Source: Aedes albopictus (taxonomy: Eukaryota > Arthropoda > Insecta > Diptera > Culicidae). From it: 64,000 bases of DNA. Numbering within the stretch: position 1 is the first letter of the stretch; each line of letters opens with the position of its first letter. A model generated the notes under the pieces. The model had not been told where the DNA came from. It searched no databases and saw only the letters and a list, made by a program, of their open reading frames with translations. Where the stretch lies: positions 250,765,233-250,829,232 of the forward strand of contig NC_085137.1 of NCBI RefSeq assembly GCF_035046485.1. Reading direction: 5' to 3'. The translations under genes were made by a program, and so were the position numbers. Below, in pieces: positions 1 to 11,560 of this stretch.

Positions 1-284
1 TGTGAAATTCACCTATAACATCTCTGCATGCCCTATGAAAGCTCCTAAAATACCCGGATTCCCCACTGCACTAAGACCCTCCTGAATCCATTGAATTGTT
101 TTGAAACACCCTGAAACGCCTTGAAAGTCCCACTGAGACACCAGTAGATTGTCCTTCCCTTCCTAGTATTGTACCTGAACAACCCTGAATTTTCTCGAAG
201 CCTTCTGAAATTCACTGAAACGCCTAGAAACCTCTAGAAAATCCTCCTGAGACCCCCATAGGCTCCCCTGAAACTCTACGGATG
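1..284. repeat. Degenerate GAAAC/CCTTGAAAC-type low-complexity repeat
   Basis: The first ~280 bases are a loose series of short units such as CTGAAACGCCTTGAAA and CCTAGAAACCTCTAGAAA with no coding potential. Reverse-complemented, the same motif (GTTTCA, GGTTTCAAGG) fills 3.34-3.99 kb, so both are probably the same dispersed degenerate satellite. The block ends where the 3' end of the LINE remnant begins. Confidence 0.5.
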
Positions 285-1500
285 CTACTTTCAGTCCTGG
301 GCACCCACGGTGCCCATGCAGAGGGCCGAGTTGAAAGATCTCCATCCTGAGCGATTGCCTGTCATCGCCTTGACCTATGGCCAGGTTAAACTTCTTTCGA
401 CTTCCTTTATTTCCTTGTTGAGGCCGCGTTGTCATGGGCCTCTGGATCTGCCTCTGCTTCTATGTCCTGCTGGGTTCCAATCTAACGCTTGCTTGCTTAT
501 TTCGTTCCCGCCCCTGTCGTTGGAGGTTCAATTGTGAAGCCACCATGCACGAATTGTATACCTCAAGCATCTATTGATAAAGACCTGGAGCCGGAGTGTT
601 TTCCACTCATACACAGCCGGTTTCACTGGCGTATAGCAGCCCAGATTTCACGTTCAAGTTCAAAATTTGGACTTTGGTGCGTCGAGTAAACTGATTGTTT
701 TTCCTCACATTCCTTAAACTCGCAAAAGCAGCCCTCGCCTTCTTGATTCGTGCACCTCTGCCGATCTTGATGCCACCATCGGCCGCCATTTGTCTACCAA
801 GATATTGGAAGCTTTCAATCTTCTCCACTGCTTGGCAAGTTACCGTAGAACAGGAATGGTTTACATTCAACGATTTGATCTTGTTACCGTAGATGGTAAG
901 ACCTGCCGCCGAGGATTGATTGGCAAGATTATCGAGCATGCTCTGCATATCGAAGCGCCGGTGAGCTAGGAAAGCAGCGTCATCAGACACTTCGAAGTAA
1001 TTTGGGTGCTTCATGGTAATGGGCTGCCACAGCAATCCACGATTTGGTTCACGATCAATCGCACCTACCAGGATCTCGTCGATTACGATGAGGAACAGTA
1101 GTGGTGATAGGACACATCCTTGCCTCACTCCAGCAACGACCCGGATGGGATCGGACAAGACACCGTTGTGCAGTACTCTGCACGAAATTGCCCTGTACTG
1201 TGCTTCAATTAGGCCGATGATTTTCGCAGGGACACCCTTGCGCCTGAGGGCTTCCCACATGTTTTCATGATTGAGACGGTCGAAAGCTTTTCCATAATCA
1301 ATGAGCACCATTGATTTGCTCCAAGATGATACGGAGCGTGATAATGTGGTCCACACAGGATCGTCCGGAACGGAGTCCTGCTTTTTGCCGCCGGAGAGTT
1401 GCGTCAATTTTCTCCTGTATCCGGTTAAGAATCACTTTGCCAAAGGACGTTGTGAACTATGCACATCAACATGATACCCCGCCACGCCAAAATCAACGCT
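285..1500 (-). pseudogene. Decayed non-LTR retrotransposon (LINE family 2), reverse transcriptase and 3' end
   Basis: Read on the minus strand, 1407-607 gives a reverse-transcriptase fragment of 266 codons: KAFDRLNHENMWEALRRKG, then VRQGCVLSPLLFLIVIDEIL, then SDDAAFLAHRR where an ADD catalytic motif would sit, then the QYLGRQMAADGG region. The element normally polymerises DNA at a nicked target from its own RNA. The frame breaks near 607, and the C-terminal segment (525-290) continues in another frame; the same C-terminus is found at 31.3-31.5 kb. Upstream of 1407 the frame is also broken (1410-1500 still matches 28.18-28.33 kb). The endonuclease half is absent. I call this family 2 because it is clearly different from the JAM1-like RTE copies in the window; it resembles the 'craniofacial development protein 2-like' LINE group, but I cannot assign the clade with certainty. 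Inactive. Confidence 0.85.
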
Positions 1501-3330
1501 CTGAGACGTCTTGAAGTTGTAGCGCTTTAAAATTTCATGGAATGTCACCCTGAGATTATGATAATTTCCCAAAATCTTTACTTATATTTTGAAATTGACG
1601 AACTAAGAATTATTGAATTTCGATTGACTTGGTCAGGTATTCTTATGATGAAAGAAAAATCAAGAGTTAGACCCTGGATCGCGGAAGAGAATCGGCTTCT
1701 TGATCCAAAAATGCACCCTGAAGCTTATGACAAACAATGCAGGAAGATATGAATGGTAAAAAGCCATCGCCTTGTCCATATGGTTCCGAAACAATTAATC
1801 ATTGGGGTTTTAATAAGTTTTTCTTGCTGAAATGAAGGGGTTGTTGACTTGCAAAAAAGAATAGGAGCTGTATGGATTAAATTTTTCATTTGAAAACATA
1901 CTTCAAATATATGGAAGTCAGTCGGAAATTAAGACATAACGCAGATATAATTGATTTATTTTGAATTTTGCATACATTTTGCAGTTAACACTTCACCGCT
2001 CATGAATATTCATAGCAATCTACCCATTCTCTCACGGCGCGAGCAATGATTTATTATCACAGCAGAAGCAATATGTGCCGAAAACTGCTTCTCATTATGA
2101 ATTCATCTGCCTGCCCACCAAAGTGCGGCGTCCCACCGTGTGCTTAGTAGTGTAATAACGCTAATCAACCCTAAAGTGAACCCCAAGCGGCCGTTCAATG
2201 CAGCAAAACTAGACCCCTATCGATTCACTTTGGACAAGGGAAGTCAAACGTATCTACTGAAAGGCAAAAATAAGTACCCGTCGGTCCCTATTGCGACCCG
2301 GTCATGCGATTCGGGGAGAAAATTAAGTTTAAACATATTCCAAATTAAATCAAGGTTCTGCCTTCTGGCAGCGAATAATGGGAACGCACGGCGGCACACG
2401 GATATCTGATGGGCCTTTCGGGGCTCAACCTGGCCAATGACGACGACGACGACCTCTCGAAACGGTTGAAAGCCACGCACACTCGAACTCTCGCACCGCA
2501 CCGGGAGAGAGAGCTGAATAAACAAAATTCACGAAATTAGCTAATAATTCAATCGCAGCCCAGGTCAACCCCCGAAGGCGGCGGCGGCGGCGGCCGGCAA
2601 ATGGACCTAGATCGGCGTGTACGTTGATGTTGACTGCTGACTGCTGCGCCTTAGTAAAGGGGTGTTAATTCCGAGTTAGCAAACCTCTCCAAGGGAAAAC
2701 ATGTACGACTTCCTGTGAGTTTACGAGGTTTGGCAGGAAGTTTCGTGGAAGTGGTGGGAAGGGGGTAATTTATACTGCCTAGAATTTCACGCCATGCTAC
2801 TGCATTATAGTGTTTCGATTGTTGAACTTGCGGCGGCCGTCTAGGTCCGTTCTTTCAGGTATTTAACGACGGCGATAGTGATCGTGTGTTTCTTAATGTG
2901 TTTTTTTTACTTTCACAGAATGCGTATATTATGCTGATTTCTGAATGATTTAGGATGCACTTACTGGACAAATTATGTGGCTAGTGTAGTTTTGCTGACT
3001 TGAATTGATGACTTAGAGCACCTTTAACGGTGCGCTTCTATAGTTCGTTTGGCAGCCCTCCATCATTGCAGCAAACTTTACCGGTCGCTGCTGGATGCGC
3101 TCGCAAAATAGTAGCGCTATGGGTGGGTGACCAAATATAGTAGCGGGACAGTTGCGCTGCTAAAAATGTTATGGAAATATGACAGCCCTCCCGATACGAA
3201 CCAGGGTGACTAATTTCATTGCTACCGGTGTGGAAAAGGGTGATTAAGTCAAAATGGTAGCACTGCGCGGGTTGCTCGAATAGTAGCCGCCGTTAATGTT
3301 GCTCTTACAACACTAATGAGACCTTAAGGC
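1501..3330. other. Low-repeat island, no gene recognised
   Basis: From ~1.5 to 2.0 kb the sequence is AT-rich with no recognisable feature. From ~2.0 to 2.8 kb it is richer and CpG-containing, with a GGC run at 2578-2594. The reading frames present (for example 2140-2409 and its antisense 2525-2244) are short, overlap on opposite strands and lack recognisable motifs. Downstream, 2.8-3.3 kb is unremarkable. The island looks like host non-coding sequence rather than transposon. Confidence 0.4.
2640..2720 (+). promoter_or_regulatory. Possible short first exon with ATG and splice donor
   Basis: An ATG in an AAAAC context lies at 2701 and is followed after 14 bases by a good splice-donor hexamer, GTGAGT (2715-2720). 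It lies just downstream of a GC-rich stretch. This would be a tiny coding first exon (Met-Tyr-Asp-Phe-). The match is short and could be chance; no core promoter element is obvious. Confidence 0.2.
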
Positions 3331-3334
3331 GTTT

Positions 3335-3990
3335 CATGAGGATTCAGCACAGTTTTATAAAAGTACACGGGTGTCTTAGAAGAGTTTTGAAGGAGTTTCA
3401 ATACATTTGAATTAATTGGCAAAGGTTTCATAGGTCACGCCGAGGACCTGGGATCGAATCCCACTCCCGACAAACTCGCAAAATGTGAGTTCTTCCTTCG
3501 GAAGAGAAGTAAAGCTTGGGTCCCGAGATGAACTAGCCAAGGGCTAAAAATATCGTTAATACAGAAAAAAAATAAAATAAACGTTTCATAGGCTTCGGGT
3601 GGACTCTCTGGGGTCTCAATGGGACTCCGAAGGGTTTTGGTTTGTTTTAGGCAGTCTCAGGTGGTTTCAGGGGGTATAAAAGTGCTTGAAGAGAGTTCCA
3701 GAGTTTCAGAAAGGCTAGAAGGTGTTTAAGAGATATTTGAGATGAGTTTAACAAGTTTTAGATTAGCTTCAAGGCGTTTCAGAGGTTTTAGAGAGCTTCA
3801 AGTGGTTTCGGAGGGCTTCAAGAAAGTTTCCTGGTCTTATGGGGTTTCAACGATGTTTCAAGGCGTTCCAAAGGGGGTTTCAGGGAGCTACATGGAGCTT
3901 TAGGAAAGTTTTAGATAAATTCACGGGGATTAGTGACATTTCAAGGCGTTCAAGCGGGTTCTGAGAGGTTTCAAGGGAGAGAGGGAGGTT
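3335..3990 (+). repeat. Degenerate GTTTCA-rich repeat, split by a SINE
   Basis: Runs of GGTTTCAGAGG, GTTTCAAGGCGTTT and similar units with no strict period. The opposite-strand version is at the left edge of the window. A SINE has inserted at 3435 and duplicated 10 bases of this repeat. Confidence 0.55.
3435..3582 (+). mobile_element. 5'-truncated tRNA-derived SINE (Feilai-like)
   Basis: Begins TCACGCCGAGGACCTGGGAT and carries a B-box-like GATCGAATCCC (pol III internal promoter). It ends in an A-rich tail. The 10-bp target-site duplication GTTTCATAGG is exact at 3425-3434 and 3583-3592. A fuller copy of the same SINE is at 31.6-31.95 kb. The A-box half is missing here, so it is dead on arrival by 5' truncation. 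Confidence 0.85.
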
Positions 3991-4369
3991 GGAATTATGG
4001 TGTGATTCGTATCTTTGAATGTACAACTTAAATCTCCAATCCCGGATGCTCACATATTTGCTGCGCTTGTTTTTGTTTTGCCTTCATACTCCAAGATCCA
4101 TGAGATTTTGCAGTATCGTCAAGATCATGTTATTTTCATTTTAGCTTGATTTCTGATTACATTTAATGAGGTACTTATTGAGTATGTATAATCGGTAAAA
4201 CTAACTTATAAATCAGCAGTCAGCAACATTTATTTTTCGTAGCGACCAAGCCCAAACAGAAATTACACAATCATCTCTCTTTTGGATTCTTTACCAATGC
4301 GAGAACTCAATAGTGAGTCCGTAGTTGACCAAAGTTTATAGCTATCATAGTCGCAGTTGCCACACAAAT

Positions 4370-5330
4370 AACCTGAAGGATGTTGCACGGCATTATGAAT
4401 GAAACAACAATTCATTGATTACACTTGTAGATCCTAAGGGCTTTATTCATGAAAGTCCTTGGGAAATCTAGAACATCTTTGGAAATTAGTTCATTACACA
4501 ACAATGCTCTACGGACCTGCGGGATGTTGCACAGCATCAGTAATACAATGAAAATTTATAGATTTCCCTCGTAAATCTTAGGGCCTCTACTCGCTGAAGT
4601 TCTTGGAGGACTTATAATATATGTGTAGATTTGTTCTTTGTAGCTCAATGCTCCATGGTCCTGTATGATCTTGCATCGTATAAGTAATGTTAGAATTGAT
4701 TGATTGATTTGTCTTTATTTAAGAGACTTTCAGCCCTTGGCAGGTTCGTCTCTAGTAATGTAAGAACAATCCATTGATTACGCTTGTCGATCTTAAGGCT
4801 TTTACTAATGGAAGTTCTTTAAGGACCTAGAAGATCTTTGGCAATTAGTTTTCAACAGAACTATGCTCCCTGGACCTCTAGGACACTACACTGTATTAGT
4901 AATGTGGCAACAAACCATTGATAAAGCTCGTAGTTCTTCGGGTCCTTACTCGTGGAACTTCTTGGAGGACCTAGAATATCTTTGGAAATTAGTTCCTTCC
5001 AGAAAAATAGTTCATGGACCTGTAGGATGTTACAACATATCAGTAATGTAACAACAAACCATTGATTACGCTTGTAGATCTTAACGCCTTTACTTGCGGG
5101 AGTTCATAGAGGGCCTAGATCATCTTTGGAAAATAGCTCAAGAACCATGCTCCACGGACCTATAGAATGTTACACCGTATCAGTCATGTAAGAACAATCC
5201 ATTGATTACGCTTGTAGATCTTAAGGCCTTAACTCGCAGAAGTGCATGAAAGACCTAATATATCTTTGGAAATGAGTTCTCTTCAGCACGATGTTCAATG
5301 GACCTGTAGGACGTTACACTGCATCAGCAC
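4370..5330 (+). repeat. Tandem satellite, ~145-bp monomer, about six units
   Basis: The landmark ATTGATTACGCTTGTAGATC recurs near 4413, 4554 (diverged), 4771, 4914, 5060 and 5201. After subtracting a 70-bp insertion, spacing is 141-149 bp. A second landmark, GGACCTGTAGGATGTTACA, recurs with the same period. Units are diverged from one another, so the array is old. No protein is encoded; frames such as 4863-5051 are by-products. Confidence 0.85.
4691..4753 (-). mobile_element. Short retroposon insertion inside the 145-bp satellite
   Basis: Sixty-three bases starting with (TTGA)n and containing TTTAAGAGACTTTCAGCCC interrupt a satellite monomer. The flanks repeat AGTAATGT exactly (4683-4690 and 4754-4761). 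Neighbouring monomers read AGTAATGTAA without interruption. It looks like the extreme 3' end, with its simple-repeat tail, of a retroposon inserted in minus orientation. Confidence 0.7.
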
Positions 5331-5460
5331 TGGTTCCCGAATCAGCACTGTATTTTTACACGATTTCTCGAATTAACACGGTTTTCTTTTACACGGTTTC
5401 GCGAATTATGGTTCCTTTTGCACGGTGTTTTTACATGGTACGCATCCCCCGTTTAAAAAA
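5330..5460. repeat. Short degenerate repeat with TTTTACACGG motif
   Basis: Three loose ~28-bp units share TTTTACACGGTTTCGCGAAT (5354-5445). No coding content. Confidence 0.4.
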
Positions 5461-5599
5461 AGACCTTAGTGTACTATACATACTTCTACAAACCTACTAC
5501 CAACTGACTGTTCAAGGGATTGTGTCCTCTTTTCGGCATTGCACCCAACTAATCGACATCAGTAGATCAGCTTACCTGTAAAAAATAGAAAGAAACGAA

Positions 5600-6213
5600 A
5601 ACGAAACAGATTAGCATGGGAACGACCAAAAATGAGTAGATTAACGAACCATTTTCCCACAGTCAACAAGCCCCGAAATGCTCCAGCACAGTTCTCAACC
5701 TCGCAACCAAATCAAAAAGATGTCATATTTCAGCCCGAACTGCTGCAATTCCTCAGAGAACTGTAACAAAATTCCCGATAAAAGAGACGTCGTCAACGAC
5801 GGCAACGACAAGTAACTGTACCGCGTACCCCCGAAGGGAAGCTCATCTCCAAGGCAATCATAAACTCATTAAGGGAAAACATATTGTAAGGTTATATTTG
5901 AGGTCACCCTCGCAGACAAACGCCACGCCAACAACGGCGCGGCGTCGACAACGAAGGAAACCCACAGCTGGGACTTTTCTCCGTGACGGTCTTCCCGGGC
6001 GTCGTCGTCGTCGTTCGATACGGTTGCTCCGTGTCATAACTTTAGTCGGCTGTCTGTCGAAGGAAAACGAAAGACGTTCACCAGAAAACCGGGGTAGCAG
6101 CTCTGCTATCTGACTACAGTTCGGTTCAGCACACTATAACCGGGGAGTCAGTCTATCGGCACTTCGACAGGCACCAACTCATCACAGAACAACGGAGTAG
6201 GGACCTAGTGAGT
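5600..6213 (+). promoter_or_regulatory. CpG-rich island with candidate initiator and splice donor
   Basis: This GC- and CpG-rich stretch contains an insect initiator match, TCAGTC (6148-6153), followed ~58 bases later by a splice-donor hexamer GTGAGT (6208-6213). This could be a host 5' untranslated exon of about 58 bases. There is no TATA box at -30 and the downstream promoter element is not convincing. The 71-codon frame 5898-6113 ends before the putative start site and has no recognisable motif. From 6214 to ~6620 I see nothing. Confidence 0.3.
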
Positions 6214-6645
6214 GGATGCTTCTTGTTTCCTTATTTCGCTTGAACTGATTCACCCGTGGCTGGCACGCTATCAGAGAAAAAAAGTACATATTACAAAGAG
6301 CCATGGCTGATCCACCTAGTGGTTATGATAAACTTGTCAGTAAGATCATGCTTAAAATATTTGGGTTAAATCTCTTTTCGTAATGGCCTTTGGTATGAAA
6401 TATATTTGAACTTAATAACTGTACAGTGTACAATGTACATACACTTAGCTGAAAAGCAGGTTTTGTAGCAGTTGAGATAACTCGTCACAAATCAGAAAAA
6501 GCAAACAAAAAACAAACAATGTATTAGCAAAAAATATCAGTAAGCAGTAACTAACAAATCAATAAACATGATGCAATAGAACAGACTTCGTTTGACGAAT
6601 TATCACTACCTTACGCTTAGAGAATTCCAACGGATAGTCTGGCTG

Positions 6646-6893
6646 GAAAGTGGTTAAGGCTATGGATCGCCAATCTGGAGACGGCGGGTTCGATGCCCGT
6701 TCTGGTCGGGAAAATTTTCTCGACTCTCAGGGCATAGTGTCTCATTGTACTTGCCCCACAATATACAAATTCATGCAATGACAGGCAAAGGAAGCCCTTC
6801 AATTAATAACTGTGGAAATGCTCAAAGAACACTAAGTTGAAACGAGGCATGTCAAGTCCCAGTGGGGGCGTAGAGCCATAGAAAAGAAGAAGA
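6646..6893 (+). mobile_element. tRNA-derived SINE with (GAA)n tail
   Basis: Starts GAAAGTGGTTAAGGCTATGG (A-box region), has a B-box-like GGTTCGATGCC at ~6689-6699, and ends in an AAGAAGAAG tail. The flanks carry an exact 10-bp duplication AGTCTGGCTG (6636-6645 and 6894-6903). The body length and both promoter boxes look complete. It sits at the left edge of satellite array 1. It is a different SINE family from the ones at 3.4 and 31.6 kb. Confidence 0.85.
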
Positions 6894-7229
6894 AGTCTGG
6901 CTGAAACCCTGGAGTTTTCTTCGTAGGAATCTCAAAACGATTCCAGGCAGCAATCAGAAGAGGCACCTCTGGAGTAATTTATACAAATCTTTTAATGAAA
7001 CTGTAGACATTCCGAGAGAAAACCTCAGAGACGGTAAGAGTTCCTGGAAAAATCCCGAGAAGAATCTTCACAAGAATCCTGTAGGAATCCCAATAAATTT
7101 AACAAAAAAAATCGATGAAGGATTTGTTGGAGAATCTCGGAAGAAACACAGGAACTAAAAAAAATCCTGCCAGGAATCGCTGGAAAAGTTCTTGGAGGAT
7201 TTAAAAAATCCTTAAGGAATCCCGAAAAA

Positions 7230-7570
7230 ATAGGAGAAATTCCAAGAATAATGTCTGTAACCAGTGATCGCAGATGATGTTGCCACTTGTTTTGATGTAT
7301 TGGTTTTCCACTTACGAGTTGCTTCACGATGAGAATAATTCAAGCTCTGGCTAGCTCCGGCTATAACTCACTTCAGTTCACTGAATCGTATGATTCATTT
7401 CGGATTTATCATTGACTAAATACTGGAACCATCGTAGATCGGCCCTCATGAAAACCGTTTGGGTATTCACCAATGAAGAAATCCTCCATCGATCGCAATC
7501 CTTTAACAGAATACTGTTGATGTTGTATGCCGAGGGGAGAACTGTGATTATACTGAAAGTAGCGCATTTC
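7230..7570. other. Non-satellite insertion within array 1, unidentified
   Basis: This stretch lacks the 12-bp unit. It contains a near-palindromic AACTCACTTCAGTTCACTGA around 7366-7385. I could not find convincing terminal inverted repeats or a target duplication, so its nature is open. Confidence 0.3.
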
Positions 7571-9904
7571 AGTCCTGTAAGAATTCTTTATCAAATTCCA
7601 GATGACATCTATGGTGAATTAAAAAGAAGTCAAGAACTCCCGCCTGAAGTCATCACTGGAGGAATCCCTGAAGAAATTCCTAATGACATGGCAATTCTTG
7701 AAGGTATTCCTAAAGTAATTCCTGTAGGATACAGGAGAAATAACTGAAAAAGAAGTTCCTGGATAAATTCCTGAAGGAACTCCTGGATAGATCCCTGAAG
7801 AAATTCCAGAACATATTCCAGGAGGAATCACTCGAGGAGTTCTTGAATGAATATCCTAAATTCCTAAAAAAAATCCTGGTGAAATCTCTGAAGGCATTCC
7901 TGTAGGAAGACCTGAAGGATTTCTTGGAGAATTCTCTGATTGATTTTTTTTAGAAACCTCCCGCGCCCCCTTAAGAAATTCACGGATGGGAAAGGGAATC
8001 CCTGGAGAAACCCCTGGGATATTCCTAGAGGAATACCTGAAAAATTTTCTGGTGGAATTTTTGAAGAAATCCCTGAAGCATTTCTTGGAAGAATCGTTGG
8101 AAGAATTTCTTGAAGAATATCTAAAGAAATACCTAAAGGAATACCAGAAGCAAATCCTGAAGGAAATCCTGGAGAAATCGCTGAAAGAATCCTTGAATGA
8201 ATTCCTGGATGAATTCCTGTATGAATTCCTTGATGAATTCCTGGATGAATCCCTAAAGGAATTCATGGAAGCATCCCAAAAGAAGTTTCGGAAAAATCCC
8301 TGAATAAATTCCTGGAAGAATCCCTGAAGAAAGTCCTAGAGGGATCCCGGAATGAGGTTCCTGTAGAAATTCCTTAATGGATTCCTGAAGAGATCCCTGG
8401 AGGAATTCTTGAATAAATCCATGAAATAATTGTTGGAGAAATCCCAGGACGAATTAGTGAATGAATTCCTGAAGGAAATCTTGGAGAAATTTCTGAAGGA
8501 ATTCGTACAGAATTCCATGGCTGAATTCTTGGATGCCTTCCTAGGGAAATTCCTGAAGAAATTCTTGGAGGAATCCCTGGTAGAATATCGGTATGCCTAT
8601 AGGAATCCCGGAAGAATCCTAGAGGAATACCTTAAGGAATTCTTTGGGAAATTTCTGAATGATTTTCTGGTGGCATCCCTGAATGAATTCTTGGAGAAGT
8701 CCCCGAAAGAATTCATGGAGGAATCCTTGCAAGAGTTTCTGAAGGAATCTTTAAACCTGATTGTATTCATAATGAAATTTCTGGGTGATTCCATAAAGAA
8801 ATTCGCGGATGAATCCCTGAAGGAATTCTGGAGAAATCCGTAAGGTAATTCCTGGTGAAATCCCTAAAAGTTTTCCTAGAGAAATCCCCAAAGAATTTTG
8901 TGCTGGATTCTTTGAAAGAATCCCTGAAGTATTTCTTGGAGGACTCCCTGAAGGACTTCCTGGTCTAACCCTGACGAAATTCCCAGAGAAATCCCTGAAG
9001 ACATTCCTGATGGAAACTCTGCAGGCATTCCTGAATGAATTCCTGGAGGAAATCCTGGATAAATTTATGAAGGAATTTCTGGAAGAATCCCTAAATAATT
9101 CCTGGAGCAATCACTGAAAGAACGCATTTCGAAATCCTTGTATGAATTCCTGGTAAAAATTCAAGAGGAATTAGAGATATACCTGGTAGAATTTCTTTAA
9201 AAAAAATCCATGAAGAAATTCCTAGAGGAATCCGAGAAGGAATTTGTGGCGGAATCCCATAAACCCCGAAGAAATATCTGATGCAATTTCTGGAACAATC
9301 CTTGAAGGGATTCATGGATCAATCGCTGAAAGAATTTCTGAAAAAAAACAAACTTGAAGATATTCCTAGAAAATCCAGGAAGCATTACTGAATCAATTAC
9401 TGAAGGAAAGCTTGTAGAAATTTCTGAAGGAATTTCTGGAAGAATCCTTGAAGGAATTCTTGAAGTAATGGCTGAAATTCCTAGAGATATCCCTATGACG
9501 ATTTTCTGGGGAATCCCTTCAGGAGTTCCTGAATGATTTCCGGAACAAAAACCCGGAGAAAATCCTAAATGAATTCCAAGAGCAATCCTTCATGTAATTA
9601 TTAAATGCATTCTTCGAGGAATTCTTGCATGAATTCGTGAAAGAAATTCTGGGGAAATTTCAAAAGGAATTCTTAGAGAAATCCTTGAAAGTAATTCTGT
9701 AGGAATCTCTAAAGGATTTACTTAAGAAATACCTTGAGGGTGTTCATGAAGAAATTTCTGGAAGATTTCCTGTAGAAATTCGCGGAAGATTCCATGAAGG
9801 AATTGTGGAAAATCCCTGCTGGAATTCCTAGAGAAACCCCTAGAGGAATTCCTAAAGAATTTGTTGATGGAATCTTTCACGGAATCCTTGAAGGTATCCC
9901 TTAA

Positions 9905-10019
9905 CCTTTTGGAGCCGATTTGTTTCGCGGCTGTCGACGCAACCTCGCTGGTGTCGAACACGTTTGTTATGCTCGGTTTCTTCGCCGGGGTCATATATGA
10001 CCCCTCCGGCTTCAAAGGG
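9905..10019. mobile_element. piggyBac-type MITE (TTAA target duplication)
   Basis: A 115-bp element flanked on both sides by TTAA (9901-9904 and 10020-10023). Its ends are inverted: CCTTTTGGAGCCG on the left and CGGCTTCAAAGGG on the right, i.e. CCCTTTGAAGCCG when reversed. TTAA target and CCCTT-like ends fit the piggyBac superfamily. It has no coding capacity and would depend on a transposase in trans. Confidence 0.75.
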
Positions 10020-10369
10020 TTAAGGCATTCCCAGAGAAATTTCTGTGAATGTTCTTAAAGGAATTCTTGAAGTTTTTTTTTGAATGATTTCCTGGAAGAA
10101 TACCTGAGGAACTCCTGGGGAAACCCCTAACTCCCGGACGAATCCCTGAAGGAGTTCCTTAAGGAGTTCCTGGAGGAATCTCTATTAAAATTCCTGGAGA
10201 AAGAAATTTCGGAGGAATTCCAAAATGCATTTCTAGAGAGGACTTCTAAAGGTATTTTTGAAAAATACATGGAATACATTACTGTAAATATTCCCAAAAG
10301 AATTTACACTCGAACGACACACATACTCCCCCTAATGCACTTGAACTATTTTAAACACCAGAGAAAGCC

Positions 10370-11560
10370 TTTTGTTCTTTTTGAGGTTTCTCCTTTATTT
10401 TCTAGGTTTTTAAGAATCCGTCCTGAAACTTTTCCAGAAATTTCTTCCGGCTTTCCTCCAAAAGGTTTTCCTGATATGTTTCTAGGAGTGCTTTCTGAGA
10501 GTTCTCCTGTATTAACTTCTGAGATTTTTAAGGAGTCCCTTCTGGTCTGTCTCAGATTCGTCAAACAGTAACTTTGGAAATTCCACAAGAAGTTTTTTTT
10601 TAATTACTCCTGGAGTGTCTTCAACAAAATCCATTTTTTATGTAACGGTAAAATCGACATTTTTGAAAAGTCTACCATTTCCCCTCCGAGATGCTTATTT
10701 GTATGAAAAACCTTAAACATTAGTATGGACTGCAACGCTAGACCCTTCCCCACAGCGTTACGTAACTTGTTGACGGTGACTTTTATGTTTCTCCAAAAAT
10801 ATTCCAATTATTTCTTTAGAAAGTACTCCAGAAATTTATCCTGAGATTGTTTAAGAAATTTCATCTGAGATTCCTCAAGATCTTTTTCAAGAATCTTTTC
10901 TGGAGTTGCTTCTGAGATTTTTTCTGGAATTCCTTTTCAGCATCAAAATGTTTCTTCGAGAATTTTCCGGAAAAAAATCTCCTACAGTTTATCCATAAAC
11001 TTCTTCAGGAATTTTTCCAGAGTGTTAGGATTTTTAATGTTTTATTTCACCTGGAGTACCTCATGGTATTTTTGCAGTTATTACTTGGGGGTCGTTCATA
11101 AACCATATAGACTTGGAGGGGAAGGAGGTCCGGCGTAAGTCTACGCTGCATATACATTTTCAAATTTTTGTATGGACAATAGCCTACGGGGGGAGGAATG
11201 GTCTGAGATGGCCAAATTTTGTTCAACGCTATTTCTGGACGTCCCCTTGCTCTTCCAAAATTCTAGAAGGAGCTCTTTCTGGAAATTCTCTTGGATTATC
11301 TTCTGGCACTCTTCCAGCAGATGCAATTTGTTACAATTGTTTTTTTTTTTCGAAGATATCTAGATAAGGATTTCTATAGGAATTATTCAAGAATTTGTCT
11401 AAAAGTTCCCTGACATTCCAGGAGGAATTCCTCGAGAAATATTAAAAGGCATCAATTGATAAACTTAAGAATAATCTCCAGTACAGTAAGCATCCCTGAT
11501 GGAACTTTTCAAAAGATTCCAGAAAGAATCAGGTATGATATTATGTTTGTAAGGAAACTA
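10370..11560 (-). repeat. Degenerate satellite, opposite orientation to array 1, with insertions
   Basis: TTCTGAGATTTTT, TTTCCAGAAATTTCTTCC and similar units here run in the reverse sense to array 1. The period is less clear. The region is interrupted by ~10.62-10.80 kb (contains GCGTTACGTAAC and no unit) and by a MITE at ~11.09-11.24 kb. No coding content beyond by-product frames. Confidence 0.55.
11089..11243. mobile_element. Degenerate MITE with GGGG..CATAAACCA-type ends
   Basis: The left end GGGGGTCGTTCATAAACCAT and the right end, reversed (GGGGACGTCCAGAAATAG), are imperfect inverted copies. The left end resembles the much better preserved MITE at 31719-31888 (GGGGCTGTCCATAAACCACG). The target duplication is not clear. 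Confidence 0.45.

Larger units (their letters stand above)
6900..10260 (+). repeat. Satellite array 1: degenerate 12-bp unit, plus orientation
   Basis: Built from variants of a 12-bp unit, GAATTCCTGGAG. The period is clearest near 8199-8270, where GAATTCCTGGAT-like units follow one another. Because 12 is divisible by three and the unit rarely makes stops, several frames stay open: one reads as EFLEEFLKE-like, another as GIPGGIPE-like, the antisense as RNSSRNSF-like. These are by-products, not genes. A 340-bp non-satellite stretch (7230-7570) and a small TTAA-flanked MITE interrupt the array. Confidence 0.85.

Noticed and set aside
4370..5330. Regularly spaced repeats as a possible CRISPR array
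   Set aside because: The whole 145-bp monomer is repeated; there are no unique spacers and no cas genes. The genome is eukaryotic.
6646..6893. B-box-like GGTTCGATGCC as a tRNA gene
   Set aside because: No cloverleaf; an (GAA)n tail and a 10-bp target duplication show it is a SINE. Same for 3435-3582 and 31602-31950.
7986..8843. Long frames rich in EFLEEFLKE-like repeats that could pass for coiled-coil or amphipathic proteins
   Set aside because: They arise from translating the 12-bp satellite, whose length is a multiple of three and lacks stops. The same happens on the opposite strand and in every array.
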